Assembly: GCF_000230555.1 (NCBI RefSeq)
Contig: NC_016078.1
Span: 868,001 to 932,000 of the forward strand
Direction: 5' to 3'
DNA from: Pelagibacterium halotolerans B2
Lineage (GTDB): Bacteria; Pseudomonadota; Alphaproteobacteria; Rhizobiales; Devosiaceae
Length of the DNA: 64,000 bases
Shown one piece after another: positions 26,088-35,777 of the stretch. The stretch's first letter is position 1, and each line of letters begins with the position of its first letter. Under the pieces are notes generated by a model that was given only the letters and a program-made list of their open reading frames with translations, did not search any database and had not been told where the DNA came from. Made by a program: the position numbers and the translations under genes.

Positions 26088-26966
26088 ATGTCTGCAAGAC
26101 CCGAAGTTACCGGATTTTTCGAACCGCGTACGTTTTCCATCCAATATGTAGCAGCCGACCCTCGAACCGGGAAATGCGCCATTATAGACCCGGTTCTGGA
26201 CTACGAGGAAAAGTCCGGTCGCACGGGCACCGTTCAGGCTGACAAACTCCTCGCCTTCATCAAGTCCCGGGGATACGAGCTCGAGTGGATACTGGACACC
26301 CATCCCCATGCAGATCATTTCTCTGCGGCCCAGTACTTAAAGGAAAAGACCGGCGCGCGAACAGCAATCGGCGAGAAGGTTGTCGATGTTCAAAAGCTCT
26401 GGAAGGATATCTACAACTGGACCGACTTCAGGGCCGATGGCAGTCAGTGGGATAAACTGTTTGCAGAGGGCGAGGAATTCAGGATCGGCAACATACCGGC
26501 CCGGGTGATGTTCTCTCCGGGACACACATTGTCCTCCATCACCTATGTCATCGGTGACGCCGCTTTCGTTCACGATACGCTGTTCATGCCCGATAGTGGC
26601 ACGGCCCGGGCCGATTTTCCCGGCGGAAGTTCGCAAGCGCTCTGGAATTCGATCCAGGCCATTCTGGCACTGCCCGACGAAACACGCATTTTCACGGGCC
26701 ATGATTATCAGCCCGGCGGCCGCGAGCCGCGATGGGAATCGACGGTGGCCGAACAGAAGGCCACCAATATTCATATGTCGAAATGCAAGACAATGGATGC
26801 GTTCAAGGCCGTTCGGGACGCGCGCGACAAGACGCTGCCCATGCCGAAACTGATCCTGCACGCCCTGCAGATCAATACCAATGGCGGCCGGCTGCCCGAG
26901 CCCGAATCCAACGGCAGGCGATATCTCAAGATACCGCTCAATGCGCTGGAGGGGGCGTCGTGGTGA
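26088..26966 (+). CDS. MBL-fold persulfide dioxygenase-like hydrolase (Blh/ETHE1 type)
   Basis: 292 aa. Metallo-beta-lactamase fold with the metal motif HPHADH at residues 72-77, a third-site His in FSPGHTLSS, Asp in MPDSGTARADFPGG and terminal His in TGHDY. The GTARxDFPGG block is typical of ETHE1/persulfide dioxygenases, which oxidise glutathione persulfide to sulfite. In plant-associated alphaproteobacteria the homologue Blh is the main target of BigR and is fused to a DUF442 domain; here DUF442 is a separate gene at 28212. Start ATG 26088 fits the alignment; the ATG at 26031 lies inside the promoter. It overlaps the bigR start by 4 nt. Confidence 0.9.
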   Translation: MSARPEVTGFFEPRTFSIQYVAADPRTGKCAIIDPVLDYEEKSGRTGTVQADKLLAFIKSRGYELEWILDTHPHADHFSAAQYLKEKTGARTAIGEKVVDVQKLWKDIYNWTDFRADGSQWDKLFAEGEEFRIGNIPARVMFSPGHTLSSITYVIGDAAFVHDTLFMPDSGTARADFPGGSSQALWNSIQAILALPDETRIFTGHDYQPGGREPRWESTVAEQKATNIHMSKCKTMDAFKAVRDARDKTLPMPKLILHALQINTNGGRLPEPESNGRRYLKIPLNALEGASW

Positions 26967-27298
26967 GTGAAACCGGAACCCATCAACTGACCGCTCCGAC
27001 CAGAGTCATCAAAGGCAGGGTCGATGAGGCGACGGCCTTTCTCAAGAAGTTGGCAAACCGCGATCGCCTGCTCGTCGTCTGCGCGCTGGTTGAGGGTGAG
27101 CGCAGTGTGCGCGAGCTTGAAGACCTGCTCGATATCCGCCAACCCGGCCTGTCCCAGCAACTGGCCGAACTGCGCAGCGCTGGCATGATCGAGGCCCGCA
27201 AGGAGGGCAAGGCGGTGTTTTACCGCCTGTCCGACCCCAAGGTGAAGGCCATCGTTTCCACCATGTACGATCTGTTCTGCGGTCCGGACGCGCAGTGA
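26963..27298 (+). CDS. bigR: ArsR-family sulfide-responsive repressor (BigR/SqrR type)
   Basis: 111 aa starting at GTG that overlaps the upstream stop (GTGA); another GTG lies one codon earlier. Winged helix-turn-helix: LANRDRLLVVCALVEGERSV, recognition helix RQPGLSQQLAELRSAGMIEA, wing KEGKAVFYRL. Cys40 and Cys106 are present, with the same 66-residue spacing as the Cys pair of BigR/SqrR that forms a disulfide or polysulfide bridge on exposure to sulfide and releases DNA. This supports a persulfide-sensing role. It should repress the operon from the dyad at 26021-26036. Confidence 0.88.
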   Translation: MSETGTHQLTAPTRVIKGRVDEATAFLKKLANRDRLLVVCALVEGERSVRELEDLLDIRQPGLSQQLAELRSAGMIEARKEGKAVFYRLSDPKVKAIVSTMYDLFCGPDAQ

Positions 27299-27334
27299 TC
27301 TTCCATCCTCTCCTGGTCCATCAAGGCACATTCA

Positions 27335-27763
27335 ATGACTGAATTTACTCCCTGGCTCTCGCTGTCTGGCGGAGCACTGATCGGGCTGGCATCCGTCCTG
27401 CTCATGGCGCTTCACGGCCGCATTGCGGGGATGACCGGCATTCTTACCGCTGTCATTCCTCCTGTTCATGGCGATTGGGCATGGCGGGCGGCGTTTCTTA
27501 GCGGCGCCATCGTTGCCCCGATCCTCATCGTTGCCATTTTCGGCGATGTCGTCGGCTTTCACAGCGCGGTTCCAATGCCCTGGCTGGTAGCCGGCGGGCT
27601 CGTTGTCGGCGTCGGCGTGTACTTCGGGTCCGGCTGCACCTCCGGCCACGGGGTGTGCGGTATCGCCCGGCTGTCGCCGCGTTCGATCGCCGCCACAATC
27701 GTGTTCATGGCCTCAACCGCCGTGACAGTCTTTGTCATCCGCCACGTTTTGGGAGGCCTGTGA
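27335..27763 (+). CDS. YeeE/YedE-family half-transporter, first subunit
   Basis: 142 aa with about four TM helices and two family signatures with conserved glycine/cysteine: LMALHGRIAGMTGIL and YFGSGCTSGHGVCGIARLS. The cysteines in GSGCTSGHG are the ones implicated in thiosulfate or other reduced-sulfur passage in YeeE/PmpA-type proteins. In BigR operons a pair of such half-size proteins (PmpA/PmpB-like) is thought to move sulfur compounds. Its stop overlaps the start of the second half gene (TGATG). Confidence 0.88.
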   Translation: MTEFTPWLSLSGGALIGLASVLLMALHGRIAGMTGILTAVIPPVHGDWAWRAAFLSGAIVAPILIVAIFGDVVGFHSAVPMPWLVAGGLVVGVGVYFGSGCTSGHGVCGIARLSPRSIAATIVFMASTAVTVFVIRHVLGGL

Positions 27764-28206
27764 TGCAGAAGGTGATTTTTGCGGCCCTGATCGGGCTGAT
27801 CTTTGGGGCCGGGATTGCGGTTTCCGGTATGGCCAATCCCGCCAAGGTACTCAATTTCTTTGATTTCGCCGGCACATGGGACCCCTCGCTGGCGCTTGTC
27901 ATGGGCAGCGCGCTTGCCGTAACCGCCATTGGCTAATTCTTCGTGCTCAGGCGGCCCGCGCCGATCTTTGGCAAGGCGTTCCATCTGCCGACCTCCAGGG
28001 AGATCGACCTGCCGCTGGTGGCCGGTTCGGCGATCTTCGGCATCGGCTGGGGCATTACCGGATTTTGCCCAGGTGGGTCGATTCCGGCGCTCGGCCTGGG
28101 TGAACCCGATGCCTTCATCTTCGTTGCCGCGATGATCGCCGGCATCATGCTGGCCCGTAACGCCCGCCAGTTCCTGAACAGTCGAACCCCTCAAACCGCA
28201 AGGTGA
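27763..28206 (+). pseudogene. YeeE/YedE-family half-transporter, second subunit, interrupted by an in-frame TAA
   Basis: The frame encodes MQKVIFAALIGLIFGAGIAV and runs 57 codons to TAA at 27934-27936, then continues in the same frame for another ~89 codons with full family character (GIGWGITGFCPGGSIPALGL) to 28206. The stop falls in a position where a Tyr codon would fit (TAT/TAC to TAA), so a single substitution or base-call error explains it. The catalytic-type Cys in GFCPGG is downstream of the stop. A GTG at 27943 could restart translation. Without the second half the transporter pair would probably be defective. Confidence 0.8.
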
Positions 28207-28211
28207 TTTCC

Positions 28212-28538
28212 ATGAACATCAAGAAGATCGACGATCGTTTTTCAACCACCGGCCAGATCAATCCTGGCGATATCGAAGCGCTCAGGAATATGGGGTTCGT
28301 GGGTATCGTTTGTGCCCGCCCCGATGACGAAGAGCCGGGCCAGCCGAGCTTCGCACAGATCGAATCCGCCGCCAGAAGCGCGGGGCTTTCTGCCTTCCAT
28401 GTGCCGGTATCCGGCCCGCTGACCGAGGACCAGATCATCCGATTCCATGAAGCGATGGCATCGCTTGAAGGCCCCGTGCTCGGCTATTGCCGCTCGGGTG
28501 GCCGTGCCGGCAGCCTTTACGCCACGCTCGATCGATAG
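28212..28538 (+). CDS. DUF442/TIGR01244 phosphatase-like sulfur-transferase domain protein
   Basis: 108 aa. N-terminal KKIDDRFSTTGQINPGDIEA and the active-site loop C93-RSGGR98 in GYCRSGGRAGS match the DUF442 family (dual-specificity phosphatase/rhodanese-like fold, CX5R). In the BigR-regulated protein Blh this domain is fused to the persulfide dioxygenase; here it is a stand-alone gene of the same operon and probably handles a persulfide intermediate. Start at ATG 28212 is preferred because AAGGTGA sits eight bases upstream; a GTG at 28203 is within that ribosome site. Confidence 0.85.
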   Translation: MNIKKIDDRFSTTGQINPGDIEALRNMGFVGIVCARPDDEEPGQPSFAQIESAARSAGLSAFHVPVSGPLTEDQIIRFHEAMASLEGPVLGYCRSGGRAGSLYATLDR

Positions 28539-28549
28539 GGCACTTGGCC

Positions 28550-30265
28550 ATGCTCGCAAAATACGTCCCCATCCTCAATTGGGGCAGGCGGTATTCGCGC
28601 GACAAGTTCGGCCGGGATTTTCTCGCTGCGGTGATCGTTACGATCATGCTGATCCCGCAATCGCTGGCCTATGCGCTGCTGGCCGGACTTCCGCCGGAAG
28701 TGGGACTGTACGCTTCCATCCTGCCGCTGGTAGCCTATGCAATCTTCGGGTCTTCCACCTCGCTGGCCGTCGGTCCCGTCGCTGTCGTCTCGCTGATGAC
28801 CGCGGCCGCGATCGGGCGGATCGCGCAGGAGGGGTCGGCGGATTACGCCAGCGGGGCGATTGTGCTGGCGCTGCTCTCGGGCGGTATTCTCGCGCTTATG
28901 GGACTGTTCCGGCTGGGCTTTATCGCCAATTTTCTCTCTCACCCGGTAATCTCCGGCTTCATCACGGCGTCCGGCCTCATCATCGCGACGAGCCAGGTCG
29001 GGGGACTGCTCGGCATCTCCAGCACGGGCCATGCAATGCCCGAACTGGTCGGCTCGCTCACCGAAAATCTGGGGCAATTCAATCCCTACACATTCGTCGT
29101 GGGTGCAGCCTCGCTCGCGGCACTCATCTGGGTGCGGCTCGGTATGAAGCGGGCTCTGGCTGCGTTGGGGCTGTCGCCGGTCGCGGCTACGTTCGCAGTT
29201 CGCTCTGCGCCCGTTATCGTGGTGCTGCTGGCAATCGCTGCCTCGGCTGTCTTCGATCTCGGCGCAAAAGGCGTGGCGCTGGTGGGGAATGTGCCCCAAG
29301 GCATACCCGTGCTCTCAATGCCCACTCTCGAACTCGATGTTATCGGCGCTCTGATCGTTCCGGCTCTTATCATTTCGATCGTCGGGTTCGTGGAATCGAT
29401 TTCCGTCGCGCAAACCCTTGCCGCCAAAAAGCGCGAACGCATCGATCCCGATCAGGAGCTTTTGGGTCTCGGTGCAGCCAATATCGCATCGGCGATCGGC
29501 TCGGGTTTCCCGGTGACCGGGGGTTTTGCGCGCTCGGTGGTCAATCACGACGCAGGGGCAGCGACCCCTGCAGCGGGCATGTTCACTGCTGTCGGTATTG
29601 CCATTGCAACGCTTTTGTTAACCCCGTTCCTCGCGCTTCTGCCCAAGGCGACGCTGGCCGCAACGATTGTCGTGGCGGTGCTGGCGCTTGTCGATTTCTC
29701 GATCCTGGCAAGGGCCTGGGCCTATTCCAGAGCCGATTTTCTTGCAGTGGCGACAACGCTTGCGGGAACGCTGGTCATCGGGGTCGAAGCCGGCATCTCA
29801 CTTGGCGTTGTGGCATCGCTGGTGGTATTTTTCTACCGCAGTTCGCGGCCACATATGGCAATCGTCGGCCGTGTGCCGGGCACCGAGCACTTCCGCAACA
29901 TCGACCGGCACGATGTTCGGACCGACCCTCATATTCTCGCGCTGCGGGTCGATGAAAGCCTCTATTTTGCCAATGCGCGTTATCTCGAGGAACGGATTGC
30001 CGGCGAGATTTCTGCCAGGCCGGAAATAACCGAGGTCATTCTGATGTGCCCGGCCATCAACGCCATCGACATGTCGGCTCTCGAAAGCCTTGAAGCGATC
30101 AATATTCGCCTTACCGAACAAGGCATTGGCCTCAACCTGTCGGAAGTCAAAGGCCCGGTGATGGATCGGCTCAAGCGAACCGATTTCTTAAATCATCTCA
30201 ACGGCAAGGTGTTCCTCAGCCATCACGATGCCGTGGCGGCGCTGTCGGCTAATCGCGGCCCCTGA
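28550..30265 (+). CDS. SulP-family anion permease with STAS domain
   Basis: 571 aa. Membrane domain of about 12-14 helices (residues ~20-430) with SulP hallmarks: [40 protein letters not shown] and [20 protein letters not shown]-terminal STAS domain (about 445-560; [38 protein letters not shown]). SulP proteins carry sulfate, sulfite, bicarbonate or other anions; as last gene of a persulfide-oxidation operon, handling of sulfite/sulfate produced from sulfide is the most likely role (inference). Confidence 0.92.
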   Translation: MLAKYVPILNWGRRYSRDKFGRDFLAAVIVTIMLIPQSLAYALLAGLPPEVGLYASILPLVAYAIFGSSTSLAVGPVAVVSLMTAAAIGRIAQEGSADYASGAIVLALLSGGILALMGLFRLGFIANFLSHPVISGFITASGLIIATSQVGGLLGISSTGHAMPELVGSLTENLGQFNPYTFVVGAASLAALIWVRLGMKRALAALGLSPVAATFAVRSAPVIVVLLAIAASAVFDLGAKGVALVGNVPQGIPVLSMPTLELDVIGALIVPALIISIVGFVESISVAQTLAAKKRERIDPDQELLGLGAANIASAIGSGFPVTGGFARSVVNHDAGAATPAAGMFTAVGIAIATLLLTPFLALLPKATLAATIVVAVLALVDFSILARAWAYSRADFLAVATTLAGTLVIGVEAGISLGVVASLVVFFYRSSRPHMAIVGRVPGTEHFRNIDRHDVRTDPHILALRVDESLYFANARYLEERIAGEISARPEITEVILMCPAINAIDMSALESLEAINIRLTEQGIGLNLSEVKGPVMDRLKRTDFLNHLNGKVFLSHHDAVAALSANRGP

Positions 30266-31007
30266 ACCGGCGCTGATAGGCGGCATCGTATAGCGAGCTG
30301 TCGGAAAACCCTTCCGCCGCAAGGGTTTGACCCACAAAGATGATGGCCGTGCGTTCGATGGGATCGGCGGCGACTTTGCCGGCGATGTCGCCGAGCGTAC
30401 CGCGCACGATCTTTTCCTTGTCCCAGCTTGCCCAGGCGACGATGGCGACGGGGCAATCGGGGCCGTAAAGCGGGGCAAGTTCGGCGACGATTTCGTCGAG
30501 CGCATGGATCGCCAGATGAATGGCGAGGGTGGCGCCGCTGGCGCCGAAATTGGCGAGCGTTTCCCGTTCCGGCATGGCGGAGGCGCGGCCGGAAATACGT
30601 GTCAGAACAAGGCTTTGCGCGAGAGCGGGTTTGGTCAGCTCCTGTCCAAGGGCTGCCGCCGCGGCGGCAAAGGCCGGAACGCCGGGCGTGAGGGTGTAGG
30701 GGATGGAATGAACCTCAAGCCGCCGGATTTGTTCGGCGACCGCGCTCCACATGGAAAGATCGCCGGAATGGAGGCGTGCGACGTCGAGACCGGCGGCGTG
30801 GGCGGCGAGATATTCGGCCTCGATCTCATCGAGCGAAAGCGGTGCCGTATCGACGAGACGGGCGTCTTTCGGGCACCAGTCGAGAAGGTCTTTCGGGACG
30901 ATCGATCCGGCATAAAGGCAGACGGGACAACGGCTTAGGATGTCGCGCCCGCGCACGGTTATGAGGTCCGCCGCGCCGGGTCCTGCGCCAATGAAATGGA
31001 CGCTCAT
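30249..31007 (-). CDS. cobM: Precorrin-4 C(11)-methyltransferase
   Basis: 252 aa. SAM-dependent tetrapyrrole methylase fold beginning [18 protein letters not shown], with [17 protein letters not shown] and [19 protein letters not shown], the CobM/CbiF pattern. It methylates precorrin-4 at C11 to give precorrin-5 in aerobic cobalamin synthesis. Start 31007 overlaps the cobL stop (ATGA). It is the last gene of the cob cluster and converges on sulP, its stop lying within the last bases of that gene. Confidence 0.93.
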   Translation of the reverse strand: MSVHFIGAGPGAADLITVRGRDILSRCPVCLYAGSIVPKDLLDWCPKDARLVDTAPLSLDEIEAEYLAAHAAGLDVARLHSGDLSMWSAVAEQIRRLEVHSIPYTLTPGVPAFAAAAAALGQELTKPALAQSLVLTRISGRASAMPERETLANFGASGATLAIHLAIHALDEIVAELAPLYGPDCPVAIVAWASWDKEKIVRGTLGDIAGKVAADPIERTAIIFVGQTLAAEGFSDSSLYDAAYQRRFRGRD

Positions 31008-32215
31008 TTGACCCACACCCATTGGGTCACCGGCATGGCGGGGCGCCAGCCGCTCATGGTGCCCAGCGGCTCGGCGCGGGCGATCTGGACGCGGGTGAGA
31101 CTGCCGCCCATCTGCTGGTGGAGCAACGCCAAAAGCGCTTCCATTTCAAGGGTTACAGCGTTGGCGACCAGACGGCCTCCGGGCTTGAGGACGGCAATCG
31201 CGGCATCGATGACGCCATCTTCGGTGCCGCCGCCCCCGATAAAAATGGCGTCAGGTTGTTCAAGTTTTTCAAGGACTTGTGGCGCGCGCCCGACTCTGAT
31301 TGTCAGCCCCGGAACGCCCATCAGAGCCGCATTGTCCGCAATGCGGGCACTGCGTATGGGATCGGCCTCGATAGCGATGGCCGACAGCGAAGGGTCCGAA
31401 AGCATCCACTCGATGCCCACAGAACCCGAACCTGCGCCGATATCCCACAACAGTTCGCCGCGCCGGGGCGAAAGGGCGGAAAGGGTCAGCGCGCGGATTT
31501 CGCGCTTGGTGATCTGCCCGTCATGGCTGAACCAGTCATCGGGCAGGCCGGGCGTCAGAGGAACGATACGCGCATTTTCATCCGCGAGGATATCTATTGC
31601 CAGAACATTGAGCGAACTGATGTTTTCGATATCGAACGATTGCGCGAGCGTGGTGCGGACCTTCTCGTGCGGGCCGCCCAGGGCGTCGAGAACCGTTACC
31701 GCGCTGCGGCCAAACCCCGCCTCGGTCAAAAGCCCGGAAATCCGGGCCGGTTCGGTCTCATCGGAGGTCAGGGCGAGGATTTTCCGGCCCGGATGGAGGT
31801 GCGGCAGAACCAGCTCGATAGGACGACCGTGCAGCGACAATGTGGTCACGTCCTGGAGCGGCCAGCCCATGCGGGCGGCCGCAAGGGAGAACGAGGAAGG
31901 GCTTGTAATCACAAGCATTTCCACCGCCGGAATGCGGCGGGCCAGGGTGGCGCCGATGCCGTAATGGAAGGGGTCTCCACTGGCGAGGACACAGACACGC
32001 TTGCGGCCGCGCAGCCGGGCGACCTCTTCAATGGAAGTTTCGATCGGGCTTTGCCAGCGGCGCTGTTCGGCGAGGTTCATGCCGCGCACGAGGCGCAGAT
32101 GGCGCTCACCGCCGAACACCACTTCCGCATTGGCAATCAACGACTTGGTGAGATCGGTGAGACCATCCAGTCCATCTTCTCCGATGCCGACGATTGTGAG
32201 CCAGCGATCAGCCAT
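31004..32215 (-). CDS. cobL: Precorrin-6Y C5,15-methyltransferase (decarboxylating)
   Basis: 403 aa fusion of an N-terminal CbiE-like tetrapyrrole methylase ([35 protein letters not shown]) and a C-terminal CbiT-like Rossmann methyltransferase ([37 protein letters not shown]). It methylates C5 and C15 and removes the C12 acetate carboxyl group, producing precorrin-8X. Overlaps cobJ by 8 nt. In the classical gene order cobK lies between cobJ and cobL; here they touch directly. Confidence 0.94.
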   Translation of the reverse strand: MADRWLTIVGIGEDGLDGLTDLTKSLIANAEVVFGGERHLRLVRGMNLAEQRRWQSPIETSIEEVARLRGRKRVCVLASGDPFHYGIGATLARRIPAVEMLVITSPSSFSLAAARMGWPLQDVTTLSLHGRPIELVLPHLHPGRKILALTSDETEPARISGLLTEAGFGRSAVTVLDALGGPHEKVRTTLAQSFDIENISSLNVLAIDILADENARIVPLTPGLPDDWFSHDGQITKREIRALTLSALSPRRGELLWDIGAGSGSVGIEWMLSDPSLSAIAIEADPIRSARIADNAALMGVPGLTIRVGRAPQVLEKLEQPDAIFIGGGGTEDGVIDAAIAVLKPGGRLVANAVTLEMEALLALLHQQMGGSLTRVQIARAEPLGTMSGWRPAMPVTQWVWVK

Positions 32216-32969
32216 GTTCGGGCACCCAGCGCGGTGTGTAAACGAGATCGGGCTTTTCGGGGCGTTCGATCACCCGTGTGAGGGCATTGCCGATGATGAG
32301 GCAGGTGGACATGTCGATGGTCTCGGGCTTCACTTCGGAGAGCGCCAGACGCCCAATGGACCCTCGGTGTACTCCCACGCCACGCCCAATGGACACGACG
32401 GTTTCGGGGGGCAGAATTTCGCGCAGGATTTCAAGCGCCTTGCCCAGTTGCCAGGGCCGCGATTTCGAGATCGGGTTGTAAAATGCGATGGCAAAACCGG
32501 CGCCGGCGGCGGCGCGGATGCGCTTGTCGATGATCGCCCACGGCTTGAGGTTGTCCGAAAGCGAAATGGCGCAAAAATCATTGCCCAACGGGGCGCCGAT
32601 CCGGGCCGCTGTTGCCAGCATAGCGGTGACACCGGGCACGATGATAAGTTCGATGCCACGCCAGTCCGGCTCGCCGGTGTCGATGGCTTCGCAGACCGCC
32701 GCGGCCATGGCAAAGACCCCCGGATCGCCGCCCGAAACCATGGCGACGGCATTGCCCTCTGCGGCCAGCTCCAGCGCTGCGCGGGCGCGGTCGAGTTCCT
32801 CGCGGTTGTCCGAGGGGACGGCGACCTGATCGGGGGAAAGGTTCAGCCGCTCGATATAGGGCTTGTAGCCGAAGAAATGGCTCGATGCGGCAATGGCTGC
32901 CTGCGCCTCGAGCGTGATCTGCTCGGGGCTGCCCGGACCCGTGCCGATGACGTACAGCGTGCCGCTCAT
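32208..32969 (-). CDS. cobJ: Precorrin-3B C(17)-methyltransferase
   Basis: 253 aa. Tetrapyrrole methylase beginning LYVIGTGPGSPEQITLEA, with AMVSGGDPGVFAMAAAVCEA, VPGVTAMLATAARIGAPLGN and FYNPISKSRPWQL, characteristic of CobJ/CbiH. It methylates C17 with ring contraction to give precorrin-4. Start overlaps the cobI stop by 4 nt. Confidence 0.94.
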   Translation of the reverse strand: MSGTLYVIGTGPGSPEQITLEAQAAIAASSHFFGYKPYIERLNLSPDQVAVPSDNREELDRARAALELAAEGNAVAMVSGGDPGVFAMAAAVCEAIDTGEPDWRGIELIIVPGVTAMLATAARIGAPLGNDFCAISLSDNLKPWAIIDKRIRAAAGAGFAIAFYNPISKSRPWQLGKALEILREILPPETVVSIGRGVGVHRGSIGRLALSEVKPETIDMSTCLIIGNALTRVIERPEKPDLVYTPRWVPEHG

Positions 32970-33700
32970 GGGCGTGCCTTCCAGCCGGGAACCAGGATCT
33001 GGCTGAAATAGGGGGCGGGGCTGTCGTCGCGGTCCTTAAGCGGCATGACGACTGCGTTGTCCATGGTGCCGCGTTCGACATAGATGGCGCTGTCGAATTT
33101 GCCGGCGGCTTTGAGTGCCTCGCGGATTTTGGGCAGATTGCGGCCGACCTTCATGATGACGGCGCTGTCGGTCGAGCCGAGACGGGCTTGAAGGTCTTTT
33201 AGATCGAGCGTTCCGGGCAGGACGGTGAAGATGTCATCGCCCTGCATGAGCGGCACGCCAGCCTGCGACCAGCAACCCGAAAGCGAGGTGACGCCCGCGA
33301 TCACCTCGGTGGGATAGGCGGGGGCCAGGCGCACATGGACGTGCATATAGGAGCCGTAAAAGAACGGATCGCCTTCCGAGAGCACGGCGACGGTCTTGCC
33401 CTGATCGAGATGGTGGGCGATGTGCAGCGCCGCATCGTCAAAGAACGCAGCGATCTGGCTCTTGTAGCTTTGCTCGTGCCGATGGACTTCGGTGGTGACC
33501 GGGTATTCCAGCGGCAATTCGATGGCGTTTTCCGGCCAGTGGGGCGCGACGATGGCGCGGGCATTGCCGGGGCGGCCGCGCTTGAGGAAATGGGCCACGA
33601 CATCCGCATCGAGAATGGCGCGCACGGCCTTGAGCGTCAAAAGCTCGGGATCGCCCGGCCCGGTGCCCACTCCGATCAGTCTGCCTTGTGTCTGACTCAT
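32966..33700 (-). CDS. cobI: Precorrin-2 C(20)-methyltransferase
   Basis: 244 aa. LIGVGTGPGDPELLTLKAVR, FLKRGRPGNARAIV, LSEGDPFFYGSYMHVHVRLA and VIAGVTSLSGCWSQAGVPL identify CobI/CbiL, which methylates precorrin-2 at C20 to precorrin-3A. Overlaps the cobH stop by 4 nt; part of the tightly coupled cobGHIJLM block. Confidence 0.94.
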   Translation of the reverse strand: MSQTQGRLIGVGTGPGDPELLTLKAVRAILDADVVAHFLKRGRPGNARAIVAPHWPENAIELPLEYPVTTEVHRHEQSYKSQIAAFFDDAALHIAHHLDQGKTVAVLSEGDPFFYGSYMHVHVRLAPAYPTEVIAGVTSLSGCWSQAGVPLMQGDDIFTVLPGTLDLKDLQARLGSTDSAVIMKVGRNLPKIREALKAAGKFDSAIYVERGTMDNAVVMPLKDRDDSPAPYFSQILVPGWKARP

Positions 33701-34329
33701 ATGCCGGGCCTCGCAAGCGCGTTGAGCGCGGCGGCGGTCATGGCGCTGCCACCAAGGCGGCCCTCCACGATGGCGAAAGGAACGCTGTAGGAATTGTCCT
33801 TAAGTGCCTGTTTCGACTCTGCTGCGCCCACGAACCCGACCGGCATACCGATGATGGCAGCAGGTTTGGGCGCACCGTCGCGGAGCAGTTCGAGAAGGTG
33901 GAACAGCGCCGTTGGTGCATTGCCGATGGCGACCACGGCGCCTTCGAGACGCGGCAGCCAGATATGGATGGCGGCGGCAGAGCGGGTATTGCCGTGGTCC
34001 TGCGCCAGATAGGGGGTCTCGATATTGTTGATCTCGCAGATCACTTCATTGTTCGCCGGCAGGCGCGAGCGGGTGACGCCGCGCGCCACCATTTCGGCAT
34101 CGGTGAATATGGGCTTGCCGCGTTCGAGTGCTCCGCGCGCCGCTTCGACAAAGCCAGGGGCGAAATGGAAATGGTTGGCGGCCTCAACCATGCCGCAGGC
34201 GTGAATCATGCGAACGGCGAGTTCGGCCTCGGCGGGCGAGAAGCGCGAAAGGTCGGCTTCGGCGCGGATGGTGGCGAAGGACTGGCGGTAAATCTCCTGT
34301 CCGTCGCGGATATAGTCATAGTGCGTCAT
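33697..34329 (-). CDS. cobH: Precorrin-8X methylmutase
   Basis: 210 aa. The family block VRMIHACGMVEAANHFHFAP contains the catalytic His; IFTDAEMVARGVTRSRL and AIIGMPVGFVGAAESKQAL are further CobH/CbiC signatures. It moves the methyl group from C11 to C12 to form hydrogenobyrinate. Coupled to cobG upstream and cobI downstream by ATGA overlaps. Confidence 0.95.
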   Translation of the reverse strand: MTHYDYIRDGQEIYRQSFATIRAEADLSRFSPAEAELAVRMIHACGMVEAANHFHFAPGFVEAARGALERGKPIFTDAEMVARGVTRSRLPANNEVICEINNIETPYLAQDHGNTRSAAAIHIWLPRLEGAVVAIGNAPTALFHLLELLRDGAPKPAAIIGMPVGFVGAAESKQALKDNSYSVPFAIVEGRLGGSAMTAAALNALARPGI

Positions 34330-35588
34330 TGCTGCCCCAGCCGGCCAAGAACCGAAAGCGTCGTCTCGCCGGGCTGGCGAGTATCGCGGATTCGATTGGC
34401 CAAAGAAACGATGCCGGTTTCAATAGCGGCAGGATCGAGCGTTGCAAGCGGTTTGGCATCGGGTGCGCGGTAAAGCGTCAATTGGCTGCCATCGAGCACA
34501 ATGCCTGGACGGCCCGCATGGGGACAGCCCTTGGCACAGGTGGAAACGTGGATGTGGAACGATCCGTCGACCAGTTCAGGGGCGGCCGAATAAAACCCCT
34601 GCGCCAGTTCGGCAGCCTGGATGACCCCTGCGTCGGTGTCTTCGGCGCCCGAGCAGATCGAGAGTTTCACCCCGGTGGCGTCGGGGCGGGTCCAGTAGCC
34701 GACCCGCGCAAGGGCCGGGGCAAGATCGCGAAGGGTCGAGGTGTCGAACCCGACAAGAACGATTGAGCGGTCCGGCGCCGTGCGCGCTTCCGCCACGCCC
34801 TGTTCGGCCATGATCTGGGCCAGATCGCGAACCTGGCGCGCGCGCACCTGGCCGAAGGGCAGGCCGACGCGCAGGGCGGGCGCATGGTCCGAAAGGCTCA
34901 GGGGGCCGACCATGTAGCTCGATGGACGGACGCTCGAATGGGCAAGCGGGCGGAGGTTTTCGATTTTCGCGGCGATGCGCGGAGCGGCAATGTCGCCGGC
35001 GCGCGCACGCGGGCCTTCGGCCTGAAGCGCCTCAAGGATGATTGCCACGGCGGCGGGGATTTCGCCCTCGTCGAGTTCGCCAAGCGTATCGCTGCCCAGT
35101 TCGATCGCCCAGCCATCGGGCCGGGCGATCAGCCGGATATCGGCCTTGAGGCCGTCGAGCAGGACCTGTCCACCCGTGACGAGCACGATGGAAAGCTTTG
35201 GCGAAAGCGGGCCGTGGGCGAGCGCATCGTTGCAGACGGCGCGCAGGGCGCGGGCCAGCGGGCGTGGGTCGGCCATGGCCTTGGGATCGTCGCCGGCCAG
35301 CGGGGAGATTTCGATGGCAGGCGCGGGCTGGGCGGCGATACCGGCAGTGGCAAGCGCGTCGCGAAAGGGGGCGGCTGAAGATTCGGAAAGCCCACGCACC
35401 TGCAGATTGCCCCGCGCCGTGACCTCGATCAGCCCGTTGCCATGGACGTCCGCGGCGTCGGCCAGCGCCGCGAGCTGGTCGGGTGAAAGCCCCGTTTCAG
35501 GGCGAAAGCGGGCGAGCAGGCCATCGGCGACGGCCATGGGGTTTTCGAGGGTCGGGCAGGCGCCGCGTGAGGTTGGAGATGCTGTCAT
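34326..35588 (-). CDS. cobG: Precorrin-3B synthase
   Basis: 420 aa of the nitrite/sulfite reductase ferredoxin-like superfamily. Two half-repeats are visible (GLIEVTARGNLQVRGLSESS near residue 60; VGLPFGQVRARQVRDLA mid-protein). Fe-S cluster/haem ligands appear in KLSICSGAED and HVSTCAKGCPHAGRPG. It uses oxygen to convert precorrin-3A to precorrin-3B, so the aerobic pathway is encoded. Start 35588; the 189 bp upstream hold only repeats, no B12-box. Confidence 0.93.
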   Translation of the reverse strand: MTASPTSRGACPTLENPMAVADGLLARFRPETGLSPDQLAALADAADVHGNGLIEVTARGNLQVRGLSESSAAPFRDALATAGIAAQPAPAIEISPLAGDDPKAMADPRPLARALRAVCNDALAHGPLSPKLSIVLVTGGQVLLDGLKADIRLIARPDGWAIELGSDTLGELDEGEIPAAVAIILEALQAEGPRARAGDIAAPRIAAKIENLRPLAHSSVRPSSYMVGPLSLSDHAPALRVGLPFGQVRARQVRDLAQIMAEQGVAEARTAPDRSIVLVGFDTSTLRDLAPALARVGYWTRPDATGVKLSICSGAEDTDAGVIQAAELAQGFYSAAPELVDGSFHIHVSTCAKGCPHAGRPGIVLDGSQLTLYRAPDAKPLATLDPAAIETGIVSLANRIRDTRQPGETTLSVLGRLGQQ

Positions 35589-35669
35589 GTGCGTCTCTTA
35601 GCAAGCGGAAGCGAGGCGAGATAGGGGAGAGTGCTGACTTTACGGCTGGCATCGTGGGGGCGTGGTTGA

Positions 35670-35762
35670 GATGGATTCCGGCAATGAATGCCGGAATGAC
35701 AGAGGGGGGATGGCGCTATTGCCGCCGCCAACTCGGTGTCACCCCGGGATTTATTCCCGGGG
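35670..35762. repeat. Intergenic REP-like palindromes between cobG and cobF
   Basis: Two palindromes in tandem. The first is a 33-bp segment (35670-35702) with core ATTCCGGCA/TGCCGGAAT; it is identical to 40430-40462. The second is CCCCGGGA-TTTAT-TCCCGGGG (35742-35762). This class of ATTCCGGCAATGAATGCCGG repeats is common in intergenic DNA of Hyphomicrobiales and explains the only large gap inside the cob cluster. Confidence 0.8.
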
Positions 35763-35777
35763 TCCATCATGACGGCT

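Noticed and set aside
28447..29955. 502-codon frame overlapping the SulP gene in another phase
   Set aside because: Arg/Gly/Cys-rich shadow frame; the SulP frame has full family motifs and a STAS domain.
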